DNA from: Diploptera punctata
Lineage: Eukaryota > Arthropoda > Insecta > Blattodea > Blaberidae
Assembly: GCA_030220185.1 (NCBI GenBank)
Contig: JASPKZ010005703.1
Span: 682,001 to 746,000 of the forward strand
Length of the DNA: 64,000 nt
Direction of reading: 5' to 3'
The translations under genes and the position numbers were made by a program. Below are positions 41,291 to 52,512 of the stretch, piece by piece. Each line of letters begins with the position of its first letter. Positions within the stretch are counted from its first letter, which is position 1. The notes beneath the pieces are model-generated. The model saw only the letters and a list, made by a program, of their open reading frames with translations. It had not been told where the DNA came from and ran no database searches.

Positions 41291-41611
41291 TCAAATTTAA
41301 CTTTTTTTCTTTCTTGAACTTAAGATTCATGACTAGTATGTAATTATTTTCCGGTAATATTAAAAATGTAGCAGTTAAAAAAATTAAAAAGTATAACGAA
41401 CATATTTTTAGAAATGATGTATTATTAAAAATACAAGTCATGCATCTTAACTTCAAAATATTATTACAAATGACAGGAACTACTTATATTTGGGGGGGGG
41501 GGTTAGCAACCACCTCTAGTTCCAAGATATGTAGGATTATGGTAGTTCCCATTGTAATATTTGAGTATACAGCTTTTTTTAGAGGAACAATTACAATCCA
41601 GTTCTGATAAC
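41291..41611. other. Unassigned sequence
   Basis: Contains a poly-G run (GGGGGGGGGG) near 41,500. No gene. Confidence 0.4.
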
Positions 41612-41860
41612 ACTGGTCAACATGATTTTTGTCTCATGAGTACCAATAGTTGTACTTAATGCAGTTTTTATCGTGTTTTCAAATAGCCTATGTATTCGGA
41701 ATTTCTCCATCGCCCACAGTTTTATTATTTCAATTTCAATCAATGGATTTAAATAATTATTTTTAATAAACTTGTTTTGTCCATTTGTCCATTGAGCGAT
41801 GAGCACGGGGAACACTTTCATCGGATTTCAGCTATGGAAAAGGGATATCAAGGCAAATGG

Positions 41861-41862
<2 letters not shown>
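41612..41862 (+). repeat. Direct repeat P, copy 2
   Basis: Second copy of the block at 40,490-40,735. It ends exactly at AGGCAAATGG, where an (ATT)n tract begins. Confidence 0.85.

Positions 41863-41931
<69 letters not shown>
41863..41931. repeat. (ATT)n microsatellite
   Basis: About 23 repeats starting at the right edge of repeat P copy 2. Confidence 0.95.
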
Positions 41932-41935
<4 letters not shown>

Positions 41936-42257
41936 AAAAAAATTGTTATAAAAACGGCACTTATTTTATAATGAACACTTTAAACTTACTAGACAACAAA
42001 ACTATTCACTAACAACTAGTAAATAAGAAAACTCAACGTGTAGTAACTATTATGTTATCTAAACTGAGGATGGTTGCTGGCAGTACCTGCAATTCGCCTT
42101 CCCCTCTTACCGCACCAAACACTATAGTCCCCTAAAAAGCTGCTACAGAAGCCAGAACTGAACTGTAAAAGCCATCTGTGATTGGTCATACAGTATTATA
42201 TTTTGTTAACAATATTCTTTAACAACTCATGTCATTAGCATCGTTACATGACTCGAA
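41932..42257. other. Unassigned sequence
   Basis: No supported feature. Confidence 0.4.
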
Positions 42258-42745
42258 GGCGCGAAAGGCCTAGAAGGCAATTGGCCACCAGCCGGATGCT
42301 AAGGTGTCAATCACAGATCATCCAGCTCTCATCCATCCATAGTAATTCTGCCCGAGGGCAGGTCCTTCACTGCAATCATAGCATTTTCATGCTATGCTTG
42401 CAGCTTTACTAGGGAATTGTAGGTGTGGTAGCTTCCCGTTTCTTTCCACACCGGTGAAGGATGATGATGATGATGATAATGATAAGGATGAAGATGATGA
42501 TGATGGCCATATGATTTCGGGGACCGTTTGGGCCTTAAAGTTTTCCTGACATTCGTCTTACAGGTGAGGAAAAACCCCGATAAAAACCTCACCCAGAAAA
42601 ACTGCCCCGACCGGGGATCGAACCCGGGCCCGCTGCGTGACAAGGCAGCACGCTACCTCGAGACCACAGCGGTGGACCCAGCTCTCATAAGAGTGACATA
42701 TAGTCCTCCTGCCGTTATAGCGATTTTCTTAATCTAGTATTAAAA
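42258..42745 (-). mobile_element. SINE-I fragment split by SINE-A
   Basis: Left part 42,258-42,332 carries the SINE-I 3' end (GGCCACCAGCCGG). Right part 42,678-42,745 continues into CCTGCCGTTATAGCGATTTT, matching SINE-I body. The head is missing. Confidence 0.65.
42333..42677 (-). mobile_element. SINE-A, full length, tail type 1, with 11-bp TSD
   Basis: Flanked by CCAGCTCTCAT at 42,322-42,332 and 42,678-42,688. All parts are well preserved: the CCACCGCTGTGG start, TTGTCACGCAGC hairpin, GGTTCGATCCCCGG B box, AAGACGAATGTCAGGAA, (ATC)n tract and CTTCACCGGTGTGGAAAG block. It is probably the youngest SINE-A here and useful as the local reference. Confidence 0.95.
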
Positions 42746-43227
42746 ATATAATACTAATTAGACTTTTCAATTTTAATTACCCCTTTGTATCGTGTCTCAG
42801 GCCACGATCCATCTGTTCCGTTCTTTGGGCAGGTTACAACTATTTATTTTTACGTTTCATTAAGATTTTACGAAATATAAAATAGTACCTGAGATCTCAG
42901 TCGTCCTCAACAATCAACAATATAGTTTTGTAGGAGATCGTTCGAAAACTTAACTTTCATCTTCTGATTTCAGTTTGTTACTGTTGCTAGTAATGGTTTT
43001 GTATAGAGGGTTTACGTTACTAGGTGTGTTCTCATTTAACAAGTGTGTGTGGTTTCCTTTATTATTTTTATCTCTTCGAGAATGTTGATTTTTTATTTAT
43101 CATTATCTCTATGTAAGATCGAAATTATATTGCCTATTGTGTTAAATCTGGTGACCTGCTTCTGCTATGTTTAGAAAAACTTAATTTGCCCTCATTATTT
43201 ACGAAATCGTTCGATCCAAGATCGTGG
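42746..43227. other. Unassigned sequence
   Basis: No supported feature. Confidence 0.4.
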
Positions 43228-43485
43228 CAAGCTTCCTGGGTGAGGCTTTTTTCGGGGGTTTTCCTCACCTTTAAGACAAATGTCAAGAAGCTTAGGGCCC
43301 AACGGTCCCCGAAAATCATCCGGCTATCATTATCATCCTTATTATTATCATCACCATCCTTCACCGGTGTGGAAAACAACGGGAAGTTACCACACCTATA
43401 ATTCCCTAGTAAAAGCTGCAAAGCATGAAAATGCTATGATTGCACTGAAAGACCTGCCCTAGGTCAGAATAACTATGGATGGATT
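43228..43485 (+). mobile_element. SINE-A, head missing, tail type 1
   Basis: Begins at GGCAAGCTTCCTGGGTGAGG, just after the B box, and runs through AAGACAAATGTCAAGAAGC, CTTCACCGGTGTGGAAAAC and GACCTGCCCTAGGTCAGAAT to CTATGGATGGAT. It is 5' truncated. Confidence 0.88.
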
Positions 43486-43633
43486 TACGAAATCTCTGAA
43501 ATGTTAATTAAATCTTGTATTGAAGTTTCTTATAGACCTGCCAATATAAAATTTGTCACAGCTACTGGCATTGAATTTCAATTTATAAACTCCTTTACTT
43601 TTATATATGTCGGTTTCCTCTATTTTATTTGTA
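43486..43633. other. Short unassigned spacer
   Basis: No feature seen. Confidence 0.4.
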
Positions 43634-44895
43634 ACTAGCGGACCCGGTAGACGTTGACCTGCCCCAACGTTTTCAATTCACATGTCATGGTCGGACAATA
43701 AAAATATAAATAACTTATTTACCATAAAATCCACTAATTAATAAGTTCGCAAGAAAACTCCTCACTATAATCTGTTGTGGCTCAAGAAGCGTTCATTATG
43801 ACGTCACATTGTTGCCGCGCGAAATATGTCGGTAATGCAGATGACTACACATCTGACATAAAAAAATCCTATAACCCCGATCGCAGCACCACCTACCGAA
43901 TCTAAACCATCCAGAGACCCACTCAAACACACACAAACAATTTCATCAAAATCGGTCTAGTCGTTTAGGCAGTTTTTAATGTCGGGTTTCAAGTAAGCCT
44001 CCATGTAGGAAGGTCAGTGAAAAGATGGACAGAACAACTGTGAGGCGGAACAGGCAATTTTTGCCTAGCCCGTGAAGAAGAAGAAGAAGAAGAAGAAGAA
44101 GAAGAGGTAAACCTCCACTCCTAATTGTCTGATTTCGCTCATTTTTCTTGATAATACCCACCTCGGTTTATTTTAATAGGGTATACTGAGTTTCACATCG
44201 AAAATAGTGACCGTCAGAGCGATTTTTAAATTTGCACTTCGTGTGAACTCCTACATCTAAAGATTTTAGAGGGTCCAATTGTGAATCTAAACCATCCAGA
44301 GACCGACTCAAACACACACAAAATTTAATCAAAATCTGTGCAGTTGTTTAGGCAGTTTTTAATTTCGGATTTCAAGTAAACCCCACTCCTAATTAATGGC
44401 TTTAGCTCGTTTTTTTTGACAATATCTATCCCGGTTTATTTTAATACGATTCGTTGTGAAACATCGAAAATTGTGACCAATAGAGTGATTTTTAAATTTC
44501 ACTTCAGATGAAATCCTACACCTAATGATTATAGAGAGCCCAATTGTGAATCTAAACCATCCAGGGACCCCACTCAAACACACACAAAAAATTCATATAG
44601 ACATTTTCTAATTTGGGATTTCAAATAACCTCCGCTTCTAATTGTCACACGCCGCTCATTTTTGTATAATAACTCGGTTTATTTTAGTATGATATACTGA
44701 GTTTCGTTGCGAAACATAGAAAAATGTGACCGCTAGCGAGTTTTAGATTTTCACTTCAGGTGAACTCCTACACCTAATGGTTTTAGAGTGTCCAATTGTG
44801 AATCTAAACCGTTGAGGGAACCAATTGGACAGGCAAAGAATTTCATCAAAATCGGACGAGTGATTTTCGAGTTTTTACAAGACTAACGCACAACA
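43634..44895 (+). repeat. Element E with family S tandem array
   Basis: The start, CTAGCGGACCCGGTAGACGT, is shared with 53,663. From ~43,910 there are about four degenerate ~245-bp units, each with an ATCTAAACCATCCAGAGACC block, ACACACACAAA, a TTTCATCAAAATCGGTC-like block, TAAACCTCCACTCCTAAT and a TTTCGTTGCGAAACA-like block. Monomers or partial units occur alone at 505, 7,455 and 19,320. No ORF is present. Likely a non-autonomous element with internal tandem repeats. Confidence 0.65.
44007..44106 (+). mobile_element. RTE-2 3'-terminal fragment inside the family S array
   Basis: GGAAGGTCAGTGAAAAGATGG through TAGCCCGTGAAGAAG with a (GAA)n tail matches the last ~85 bp of RTE-2. GTAAGCCTCCA and GTAAACCTCCA flank it, a likely 10/11 TSD, although the array unit itself carries this phrase. 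Confidence 0.8.
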
Positions 44896-44913
44896 ATTGA
44901 TACATATAATACT

Positions 44914-45721
44914 TACTTACTCACTGGCACTATCGAACCCGTAGGTTCATGACCGCGCGGACATAAGCTCTCCATACATCCCTATCCTGAGCTAATGCTT
45001 TCCAATCATGTCCTGTATAATCTACTTCCCTCAAATCATAGTTAATGTTATTCTCCCACCTCATTCCTGGTCTACCAACTGGGCGTTTTCCCTCTGGCTT
45101 TCCTACAAGAAGCTTCCATGCAAGTCTTTCATTCCCCATACGTGCAACATGTTCTGCCCATCGCAGTCTACGAGACTTAACTGCTTTTATTATATCTGGC
45201 TTCCTATAAAGGCCATGTAGTTCATTGTTATGTAGTCTTCTCCATTCACCTGTCTGTTCATCTCTCTTTGGTCCAAAAGTTTTCCTAAGTACTTTATTCT
45301 CAAATACTTGTAATCTTCTTTCCTCCCTTAAAGTAAGAGTCCGTGTTTCGCACCCATATAATATAACTGGTAGAATAATAGTTTTATATATTTCAGTTTA
45401 ACGTTGGGACATCAAGAGTCTCTGCAATGCATAATAACACGCATTTCCAGAATTGAGCCTATGTTTAATTTCTTTGTGCATCTCATTCCTATTTGTGATT
45501 ATTGTTCCTAGGTATTTGAATTCAGCCACTTCCTCAAAATTTCCCTCATTTGTCATTAGCTGTCCATATCCATTATATAATTTATTTCTACGTGTGACCA
45601 TATATTTAGTTTTATTGATATTTACTTCCAGTCCTAATTTCTTAGTGTTACTCAATAGTGTGTGCGTATTGTCCTTTAGTATCTCCTTGCTGTCGGCCAA
45701 TAATACTACATCATCAGCATA
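44914..45721 (-). mobile_element. RTE-1 LINE, 5'-truncated, with 12-bp TSD
   Basis: Flanked by ACATATAATACT at 44,902-44,913 and 45,722-45,733. The 5' truncation falls exactly at the YADD region (CATCATCAGCATAA on the plus strand), and the 3' tail is (GTAA)n. Open stretches encode ADSKEILKDNTHTLLSNTKK and GHVARMGNERLAWKLLVGKP. A ~12-bp deletion near 45,395 removes part of LLSKNVKL. Confidence 0.93.
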
Positions 45722-45733
45722 ACATATAATACT

Positions 45734-45902
45734 ATTTAGTTTATTATTTGTTGTTATTATGTTACATTAATAATAATCGGATATGGTAATTACTGAGGAA
45801 AGGATTTTGAGATGCGGCACCTTTCCAAAAATATAGCAGTTTTCATACCAATACTTCAATATATGTATTTAGGGGGATGAAATGAAACGAAATGAACACA
45901 TT
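45734..45902. other. Short spacer
   Basis: No feature seen. Confidence 0.4.
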
Positions 45903-46790
45903 TCATCATCATCATCATCATGAACAACTTCGTTTTAGGCCATGTGGCCTGTACGGTAAACCTACCGAAGATGGTCTTGATCTTTCCACCGATGTTTTGG
46001 TCTTCCTTGGTCCCTATGTCCAGTTGGGGTATATTGGAATGCCAATTTTGGAAGTCTATTTCTTGCCATTCTTCTCAGATGATTTTTCCATTCTTGTTGG
46101 TATCTTTGTATATCTTCATTTAAACTTGTTACTCCAAGTTTTCCTCTGATAGTAGTGTTCCTTTGGTGATCCAGTCTATTAACTCCTGACAATGATCGTA
46201 AGAAGCGCATTTGGCTTACTTGAAGTTTATGAGAGTTTCTTTTATTTAAAATCCAAATTTCACTTCCATATTTTAGGGCAGCTTTTGATGTGATGTTATG
46301 TAATCTTAGTTTTGTCTCTGTCCTCATCTGTTTACCAAAATGTCTTCGTATTACCCCATTCATTTTATTATATTTTTGTAATTTTGAATCAATGTCACTC
46401 TTATACTCTGCAAATACACTTCCTAAGTAAGAGAAATCTGACACTTGTTCTATAATTTTTCCATCAATCTCAATTTTCACCCGTTGTGTGTTTTTTCCAC
46501 ACATTGCCATTGTTTTGGATTTTGATGTGGAAATTTTCATATTATATTTGCTGGCAATTTTGAATAATTGATATGCTGCTATTTGTAAGCTATCTTCGGA
46601 ATCTGATAATATTATTTGATCATCAGCATATAATATTGTTTGAATTAGTTTATTCCTAGTTATTGAAATTCCACTGTTTACTGTTTGTTTCCATTCTTGC
46701 ACTACTCTGTTAATATATATATTGAATAAGAGTGGAGATAGTCCACATCCTTGTCGAACACATTTTGTTGAACATTTTCATGAGATTACT
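45903..46790 (-). mobile_element. RTE-5 LINE, 3' ~890 bp
   Basis: The minus strand covers RT motifs from a VRQGCGLSPLLFNIYINRVV block (46,715-46,775) through YADD to the C-terminal GHRDQGRPKHRWKDQ motif, a GAGGCC-type 3' end and a (GAT)n tail at 45,905-45,920. The frame is open for over 250 codons, the best-preserved of the minor lineages. Confidence 0.88.
45962..46702 (-). CDS. Partial RT ORF of RTE-5
   Basis: 246 codons in phase with the QGCGLSPLLFN block upstream. LYADDQIILSDSEDS holds the catalytic Asp pair (residues ~27-28). The thumb block DGKIIEQVSDFSYLGSVF, then ALKYGSEIWILNKRN, MRFLRSLSGVNRLDHQRN and FQYTPTGHRDQGRPKHRW follow. Endonuclease and RT motifs upstream of the QG block are absent, so it is a 5'-truncated copy and not a working polymerase gene. 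Confidence 0.8.
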   Translation of the reverse strand: MQEWKQTVNSGISITRNKLIQTILYADDQIILSDSEDSLQIAAYQLFKIASKYNMKISTSKSKTMAMCGKNTQRVKIEIDGKIIEQVSDFSYLGSVFAEYKSDIDSKLQKYNKMNGVIRRHFGKQMRTETKLRLHNITSKAALKYGSEIWILNKRNSHKLQVSQMRFLRSLSGVNRLDHQRNTTIRGKLGVTSLNEDIQRYQQEWKNHLRRMARNRLPKLAFQYTPTGHRDQGRPKHRWKDQDHLR

Positions 46791-46799
46791 ACATCTCGC

Positions 46800-47220
46800 C
46801 CCCTTTTTTTATGTTTCAGCACCTTTTTCTCCACTCTTCTCTGCGTTTTTAAAAATTGGACACAATTCTCCTTCAACAGCTTTTTAAAATCTCAATAAAT
46901 AAATATACAATTTATGTAATTTATACTCCAGAAACAATGGCCAATTTGCAGTGTGAAGTCAACATTAGTAAATAATGAATATTAAAATATAATTTATGTA
47001 AACCACCAGTAATTTATATTCTTAGCAACAATGGCCAATCTGCAGCTGTGAAGTCAAATTTAAATTTCAACAGTGTTGCTGTAACGGTTTAAAATAAGTT
47101 CAGTTAGTGCTAGCAATAATTTAAGTTTTCTATCTATCGACTTTTTGTTGGCTGTGTTTTACTAGACTGAACCACAACGTATTTTTATTAGTATTACAAC
47201 TGGGTTTTCACAACAATAAC
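46800..47220. other. AT-rich, with a ~80-bp tandem near-duplication
   Basis: 46,906-46,975 and 46,990-47,065 share AATTTATG, CAATGGCCAAT, TGCAG and TGTGAAGTCAA blocks. No other feature. Confidence 0.5.
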
Positions 47221-47328
47221 ATGACGAATGTTAAGAATGATAAGTTGTACGAACTTGCAGAAGAATTCGAAACGCAGTTTATAGAAATTGGTTGCATCAT
47301 TCTTCGATGTTCCATCTGCGAAGTAATC
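47221..47328 (+). pseudogene. Possible hAT/CGGBP1-like N-terminal fragment
   Basis: Reads MTNVKNDKLYELAEEFETQF and then ILRCSICEV, with a short hydrophobic link between, before being cut by an antisense LINE 3' end. An acidic lead followed by a CxxC half-finger is how BED-finger proteins of hAT transposon origin often begin. That identity is weak inference from ~36 residues. Confidence 0.25.
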
Positions 47329-47400
47329 ATCATCATCGTCCTTTCAAGTATTAGGCCCATGGCCCGTTACGGTCTCCCGCCATCTCCGAAAAGGTCGACC
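47329..47400 (-). mobile_element. LINE 3'-terminal fragment (RTE-5/RTE-9 type)
   Basis: A (GAT)n tail complement at 47,329-47,338, then GTATTAGGCCCATGGCCC, which matches the 3' ends at 24,742 and 45,930. Only ~70 bp remain. Confidence 0.6.
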
Positions 47401-48249
47401 CACAGAAGTAATATTGCAGTAAACTAAAAAACTATGGACTCTAAAAGAAGAATAAGTCTGTGCAAAATGATGTGCATATTATATAAACTTAGTTCATGTT
47501 ACTGGTTTAAACCGTAATTCAATTGTTTCAGCAGCACCTTTTTTGCACTTTTTTTTGTATGCATTTTCACAATCTTTTCTCCCCCTTTTACGACCAAAAT
47601 TTGGACCTTATAATCCTTTCCCTAGTGATTACCTTTGTAAGATTAAAAATAGATATAATTACACGATACTACATGGCAGTGTCAAGGGAAGGACAGTGAG
47701 TGATTCTAACCACATATGACCTTCGATACACCACACTCTACTGACCTTGTACTTGATATTAATTTCTTCAGTCCTCAAGTGGAATTATGACAAATATAAT
47801 TTTATTTTTGTGTTTACTTGATTTTTTAACACGAAGTATTACTTTCCCATTCAATGTGTTAACATTTCACTTGAAAACGTGCGTGGTCTGTCTTTATTAT
47901 TTCTCACCGCTAACAATCAGTATTTAAAGGAATTTTCTGAAGAAATGACCGACCTTACTGCTCGAAGAGTAGTTCCAAGCAACAGTCAAATAACACGCTC
48001 GCTATCCAGCTTGACGTTATTGTGAAAGAGATGACGTATAAATGATTACATTCCCTTATATTATTTCCTATTTAAATAGTTATCGCTCTCTGCCAGTAAG
48101 GGGTTAAACTTCGGGAAGCATCGTAGGAAATCGTGAATCTCCGTTGAAGGTGAACAATCAGCTACATTATTCAATGTTTATAAATACAATTTTTTTCGTA
48201 ATAACGTGCCTATAACAGCATATTTCAAATATTTATTTCCCTTTTCGAT
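47401..48249. other. Unassigned sequence
   Basis: No supported feature. Confidence 0.4.
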
Positions 48250-48495
48250 GTCAATTTGAGAGGTGGTGAGAGATTAGGGCTCTAACCTTTTCAGACAATC
48301 GGTACGAGATGTCAGAGGGTTGTAAGTTCTGCGTACCCACAGAACATACGTCAGAGGCTGAGTCAACCCCAGAACAATGACGTCGCAACAATATTTAGGC
48401 TAGTTTAAAATTCCTGACCCCATTAAGGCTCGAAACCACGACCTTCCGGCTTGTGGCGTGTTGTCTTAGCCAACTACGCTTCGGCGTCCCTCCCA
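48250..48495 (-). mobile_element. SINE-C, old copy
   Basis: Minus-strand SINE-C with TTTTCAGACAATCGGTACG, AGAGGCTGAGTCAACCCCAG and a degenerate B box. The (CTTTA)n tail and ~60 bp of the 3' body are gone. More diverged than the other three copies. Confidence 0.75.
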
Positions 48496-48654
48496 AATAT
48501 ATGTTATAAAATTTTATATCATCATAATCAGTTTTGATTTTCTGAATACTGTATGATGTTTTAAATGTTTTATAATACTTAAGTTATATCGGCTTTCATT
48601 ACAGTAGTGACTGTTAGATTATTAACAAAATAATGTTTTTTTTAATTCAATCCC

Positions 48655-49018
48655 CCAGGTTGTCACTTCCACATATCTGGTGTTCTATTCTCAGATTGGC
48701 GTAATTGTAACCCATTTCTGAGGTTGGTGCTCCTTTAAGGCGGGATTACGCTGTCTCGATGATATGATGGGTGATGTTGATGATAGTGATGCGTCAGAAG
48801 AGTCCTTAATCCTAAACTTAAATCTAAGGTGAATACGAATGATGATGATTTTGATGGCCGTATGATTTTCGGGGACCTTTTGGGCCTTAAATTGTTCTGA
48901 CATTTGTCTTACAGGTGAGGAAAAACACCGAAAAAACCTCACCAAGGAAACTTGTCCGACCGGGGATCGAATCCGGGCCCGCTGGGTCATAAGGCAGCAC
49001 GCTACCTCGAGACCAGCG
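48655..49018 (-). mobile_element. SINE-A head with tail type 2, antisense
   Basis: Right part: the SINE-A head complement (GGGATCGAATCCGGGCCCGC, GCAGCACGCTACCTCGAGAC) and TTACAGGTGAGGAAAAACAC. Left part: tail type 2 (GGTTGGTGCTCC, GGGATTACGCTGTCTCGAT). Same head-tail combination as 23,927 and 31,357. Confidence 0.88.
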
Positions 49019-49599
49019 TAATTTGCAGTAAAATGTATCTTCCAATTTTAAGATCCAATTTTAAGATGTAGCAGGATATCCTATTATAAAAACAAACTTA
49101 CAAAAATGAATCAGGTAGAAAATTCTTATATGGGTCAAGAGGAAAAAAAATCAATCAAGTGATCAATATATCGATCAAGAGTAGGGTAATCCTTAGGGAT
49201 AAGTTATTATTTCTCCACTTATATCTATAAATCGACCACATCCCTTTAACTCGGCCCTTTCATTTGTTTTTGTGAAATAAAACCAGAATACAGCGAAGTG
49301 TAAGCCATCTAAACCATTAAACAGGTCATATACTGACAATTAGAATCCATTATAACTCGAGGTCATGTGACATGTCTTATTTCTGACGTCTTACTAACTT
49401 ATGAATCATAGATAACAATTACTAAAATAACTACTTGCACTATAATGCTGTCCAAAACGGAAATAGCATTAAGGATATAAACACTCTTAAATGATGCACA
49501 ACATTTAATTTCAGAGTTGAAGATTTCAGGAAATTATAATGTGTTGTCACTCATTATTTAATGCTGGTGCACTAAGTTCACCTCGGTTTCAAGTTAGCG
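49019..49599. other. Unassigned sequence
   Basis: No supported feature. Confidence 0.4.
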
Positions 49600-49790
49600 G
49601 GTTTAAAATTGCCCAGTGTCGGTGGATTTTTTAGGGCGGAAAAATCCTGAGTATGGTTATATTTGGAAAGGCACTAAAGCCGTGTGACCTATGTCATAAG
49701 GTCATAACATTACGGCATATAAAATAATTTAAACCTAAAATGGGAGGCCTCTGAGAGAAATTGAGGCAGGGAGATAAAAAAAAATCTACC
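49600..49790 (+). mobile_element. SINE-G-like element
   Basis: GGTGGATTTTTTAGGGCGGAAAAATCC, then TGAGTATGGTTATATTTGG, GGCACTAAAGCCGTGTGACC and ACGGCATATAAAATAATT correspond block by block with 58,140-58,370. The B box is degenerate. Confidence 0.5.
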
Positions 49791-50246
49791 AAATCCAATT
49801 TTTGACAAAATTGAGTTATTGGTAAAAAGTTTTTTTTAGTTTGCTCAGCATATAATTATGGAAGGCAAGAAAACTTAATTTCACATTTTTTCTGCATTAA
49901 GATAACATTTAAAACGCCTGAAATTCAAAATACCAAATATACCACTGAATAAGTTTCTGATTCTCTCTTATATAGGTGGAGTACTTTGACTATTTAACTC
50001 ATACCCCAACTGGGAGTCAATGACCAATCACGTTTCAATGAATTTTGTTTTACGATCAATCACAGCCGTATTTCATCTCGAATTTATCAACTTAAGTTTA
50101 TCATATTAATAGAAAGCTCCTCCTTTTTAACATTCTGAATAGGTCAGAGCATTATTTTGCAGTGACTGACTCTCTAAGAAATACATTGAATATAGCAATT
50201 TATATATTAAGATGCAAGAATCCTAGAATGCAAGTGGCTCCCAGGT

Positions 50247-50286
<40 letters not shown>

Positions 50287-52375
50287 TATATATATTGCAC
50301 GAATGTAAGAAAGTACCGCTTGCGAGATATAATAGAAAAAAATTGTAGCAATTGATTATACCATAATAAAAAGAAACCACTGTTTGCAATTTCTTAAACG
50401 TATTATTTCCCAGGTATTAGCATTCCAGAAAAATATAGCTAATTGACATATTTACATCATAGGACGACAGAAATTAATTAATAACCTATAATTTGGTTAT
50501 AATATATAGTTTGATGCGTTTCATTTTTTCTCCAATATTCTTACAATATTTATTTGACAATAAATAATATGACCTGGTTACAGTGAATGAACAAATGAAA
50601 CATAACTAATGTTTCTCATTTGTTTTCAAACAACGCCGTTTACATTAAATATATAAATATTTTGAAATAACTATATTTAAATAATGTTTTGTGAGTAAAC
50701 AGCTTAATTTTATCCGTTAAATAGTCCTAACAAATATTTATGATTATACAGAGCAACATTTACCTATGCGAGGTCACATTACATGCCAAATGACAGAAAC
50801 TTTGGCCAAATAGAAGTGCCACTAAGTAAACAAGAAAACTATGGAAACGCCAATCAGTGGTTTGATACTATGCGTTACTCAGCTGGGTATGAAGTTACGA
50901 GATAAATCTGATAATGATATTTGATTATACAGAATATTTCTCCCACAGCCCATAAATATTAGATTTTCCTCATTTTGTTTTTGTAAATCAAAAACACTCT
51001 AATCCCACCACTGTTTTATTATTGAATTTTTAAAAACAATAAGGTAAAATATTTTAATTGAATGGTTAAGACATAAAGATATGTTACATTTAGATTAATC
51101 AGAGAAAAATGAGTTTAAACATTTTCTGTAGGTTTCAATTCAAGGTTTTATAATCTAGCAATTTTATCCATTGAGAGGACCCATCTCCAGTCGACAGATT
51201 GATTACTAGGCAATTTCCACGGCTCCAGTTCACCTTATGTATGGCTTGTATCATTATCATATTTTGTAAGTTATTTAATAAGATTTCCGAAAATGAGAGT
51301 TGACGAACGCCAGTGGCGTTGACAGGAGAAGGGTCAGGTGATATCAGGGCCTACCCAAAACGATTAGTCTGGCTACGCCACTGTTTTTACCTCTCTCCAC
51401 AGATTACTCCCTTACATGAAGGTCGAAAAAATCAATAAGTAATCAATATATTGATCGAACTAGAAGAGTTATAATTTTTAGCATCTCCACCCTCTGAAGA
51501 CAGGGAAACTCCACCCTTGTGGGAAAAGATTAGGCAGTTGTAGAGTGCCGTGATTAATGGTATAAAACTTTCCGATCTCTCTACACGCTGGGAATTAATT
51601 TCAGGTAAAGGAAACGTGAGAATGCGCAAATCTTGATAAAACAACCCAACGTTTGAATAAAGAAAACTGTTACGACCGGCCGGCCGCTCTCCGCTGTCTG
51701 TGTATATCGTCTTCCTGATCCACAGCCTCGATAGTAGAGGTGCGGAGACCGGTCAGCACTCAATACGTGGCCCGTGACCCCACTCAATTCAAAAGTCAGC
51801 AAATTTAATTTCCGATATGAAACTATCAAGGAATAAAAAGAAGACATTTATTTTTTTATATATCTGGGGAACGGACACTATAGCCCATTTAATATTCACA
51901 TTAAAAAGCTTTCTAATTTTACTTAGCCTAATGTTTCGTACCTTCAGTTCATCTCTAACGCCATCTTCAGAATATTCGCGCAAGTCCTTAGTGCACAAAC
52001 TTTCAAAAATAGGGATATTACCTATTGACATATGTATGTTAGTTTCTTTTAAGTGTGTTTGTGAGTAAAGCTTATGAAAATATAAACAATTTAAAGAAAA
52101 AACTCCAAATTTAATAAAACCAACTTTGGTCCTGAAGGTATAAATGTCATTTTCCAACATATTACTTGGTCTATTTCTCATAAGTTTGTATTATTTTAAG
52201 TTTCATTTGATACTGGAAACCATACCACCAATTTCATCTACGCTACGATTTAGTTACTTCATTTAAATTACATTTATAATGCTTGATGCATGAAACCTAC
52301 TAAAAAAATAAAATAATCCTTAACTCTTTGCTTATACAAATAGGAGTTCTTACGTGGTGTTGGTTCTATTATAAA
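49791..52375. other. Longest stretch without recognisable features; (TA)n at 50,249-50,282
   Basis: About 2.6 kb of AT-rich DNA. No coding frame resembles a protein, no LINE motif is found and no tRNA-like head. A CpG-richer patch lies at 51,655-51,780. The (TA)n tract is about 17 repeats. Confidence 0.45.
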
Positions 52376-52386
52376 GTAATAATAGC

Positions 52387-52432
<46 letters not shown>

Positions 52433-52466
52433 GCTATAATAATATTAATAATAATGATAATAATAA

Positions 52467-52512
<46 letters not shown>

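Noticed and set aside
51789..52181. 130-codon minus frame
   Set aside because: AT-rich composition, no motif, overlapping frames on the other strand, and no initiation or splice context.
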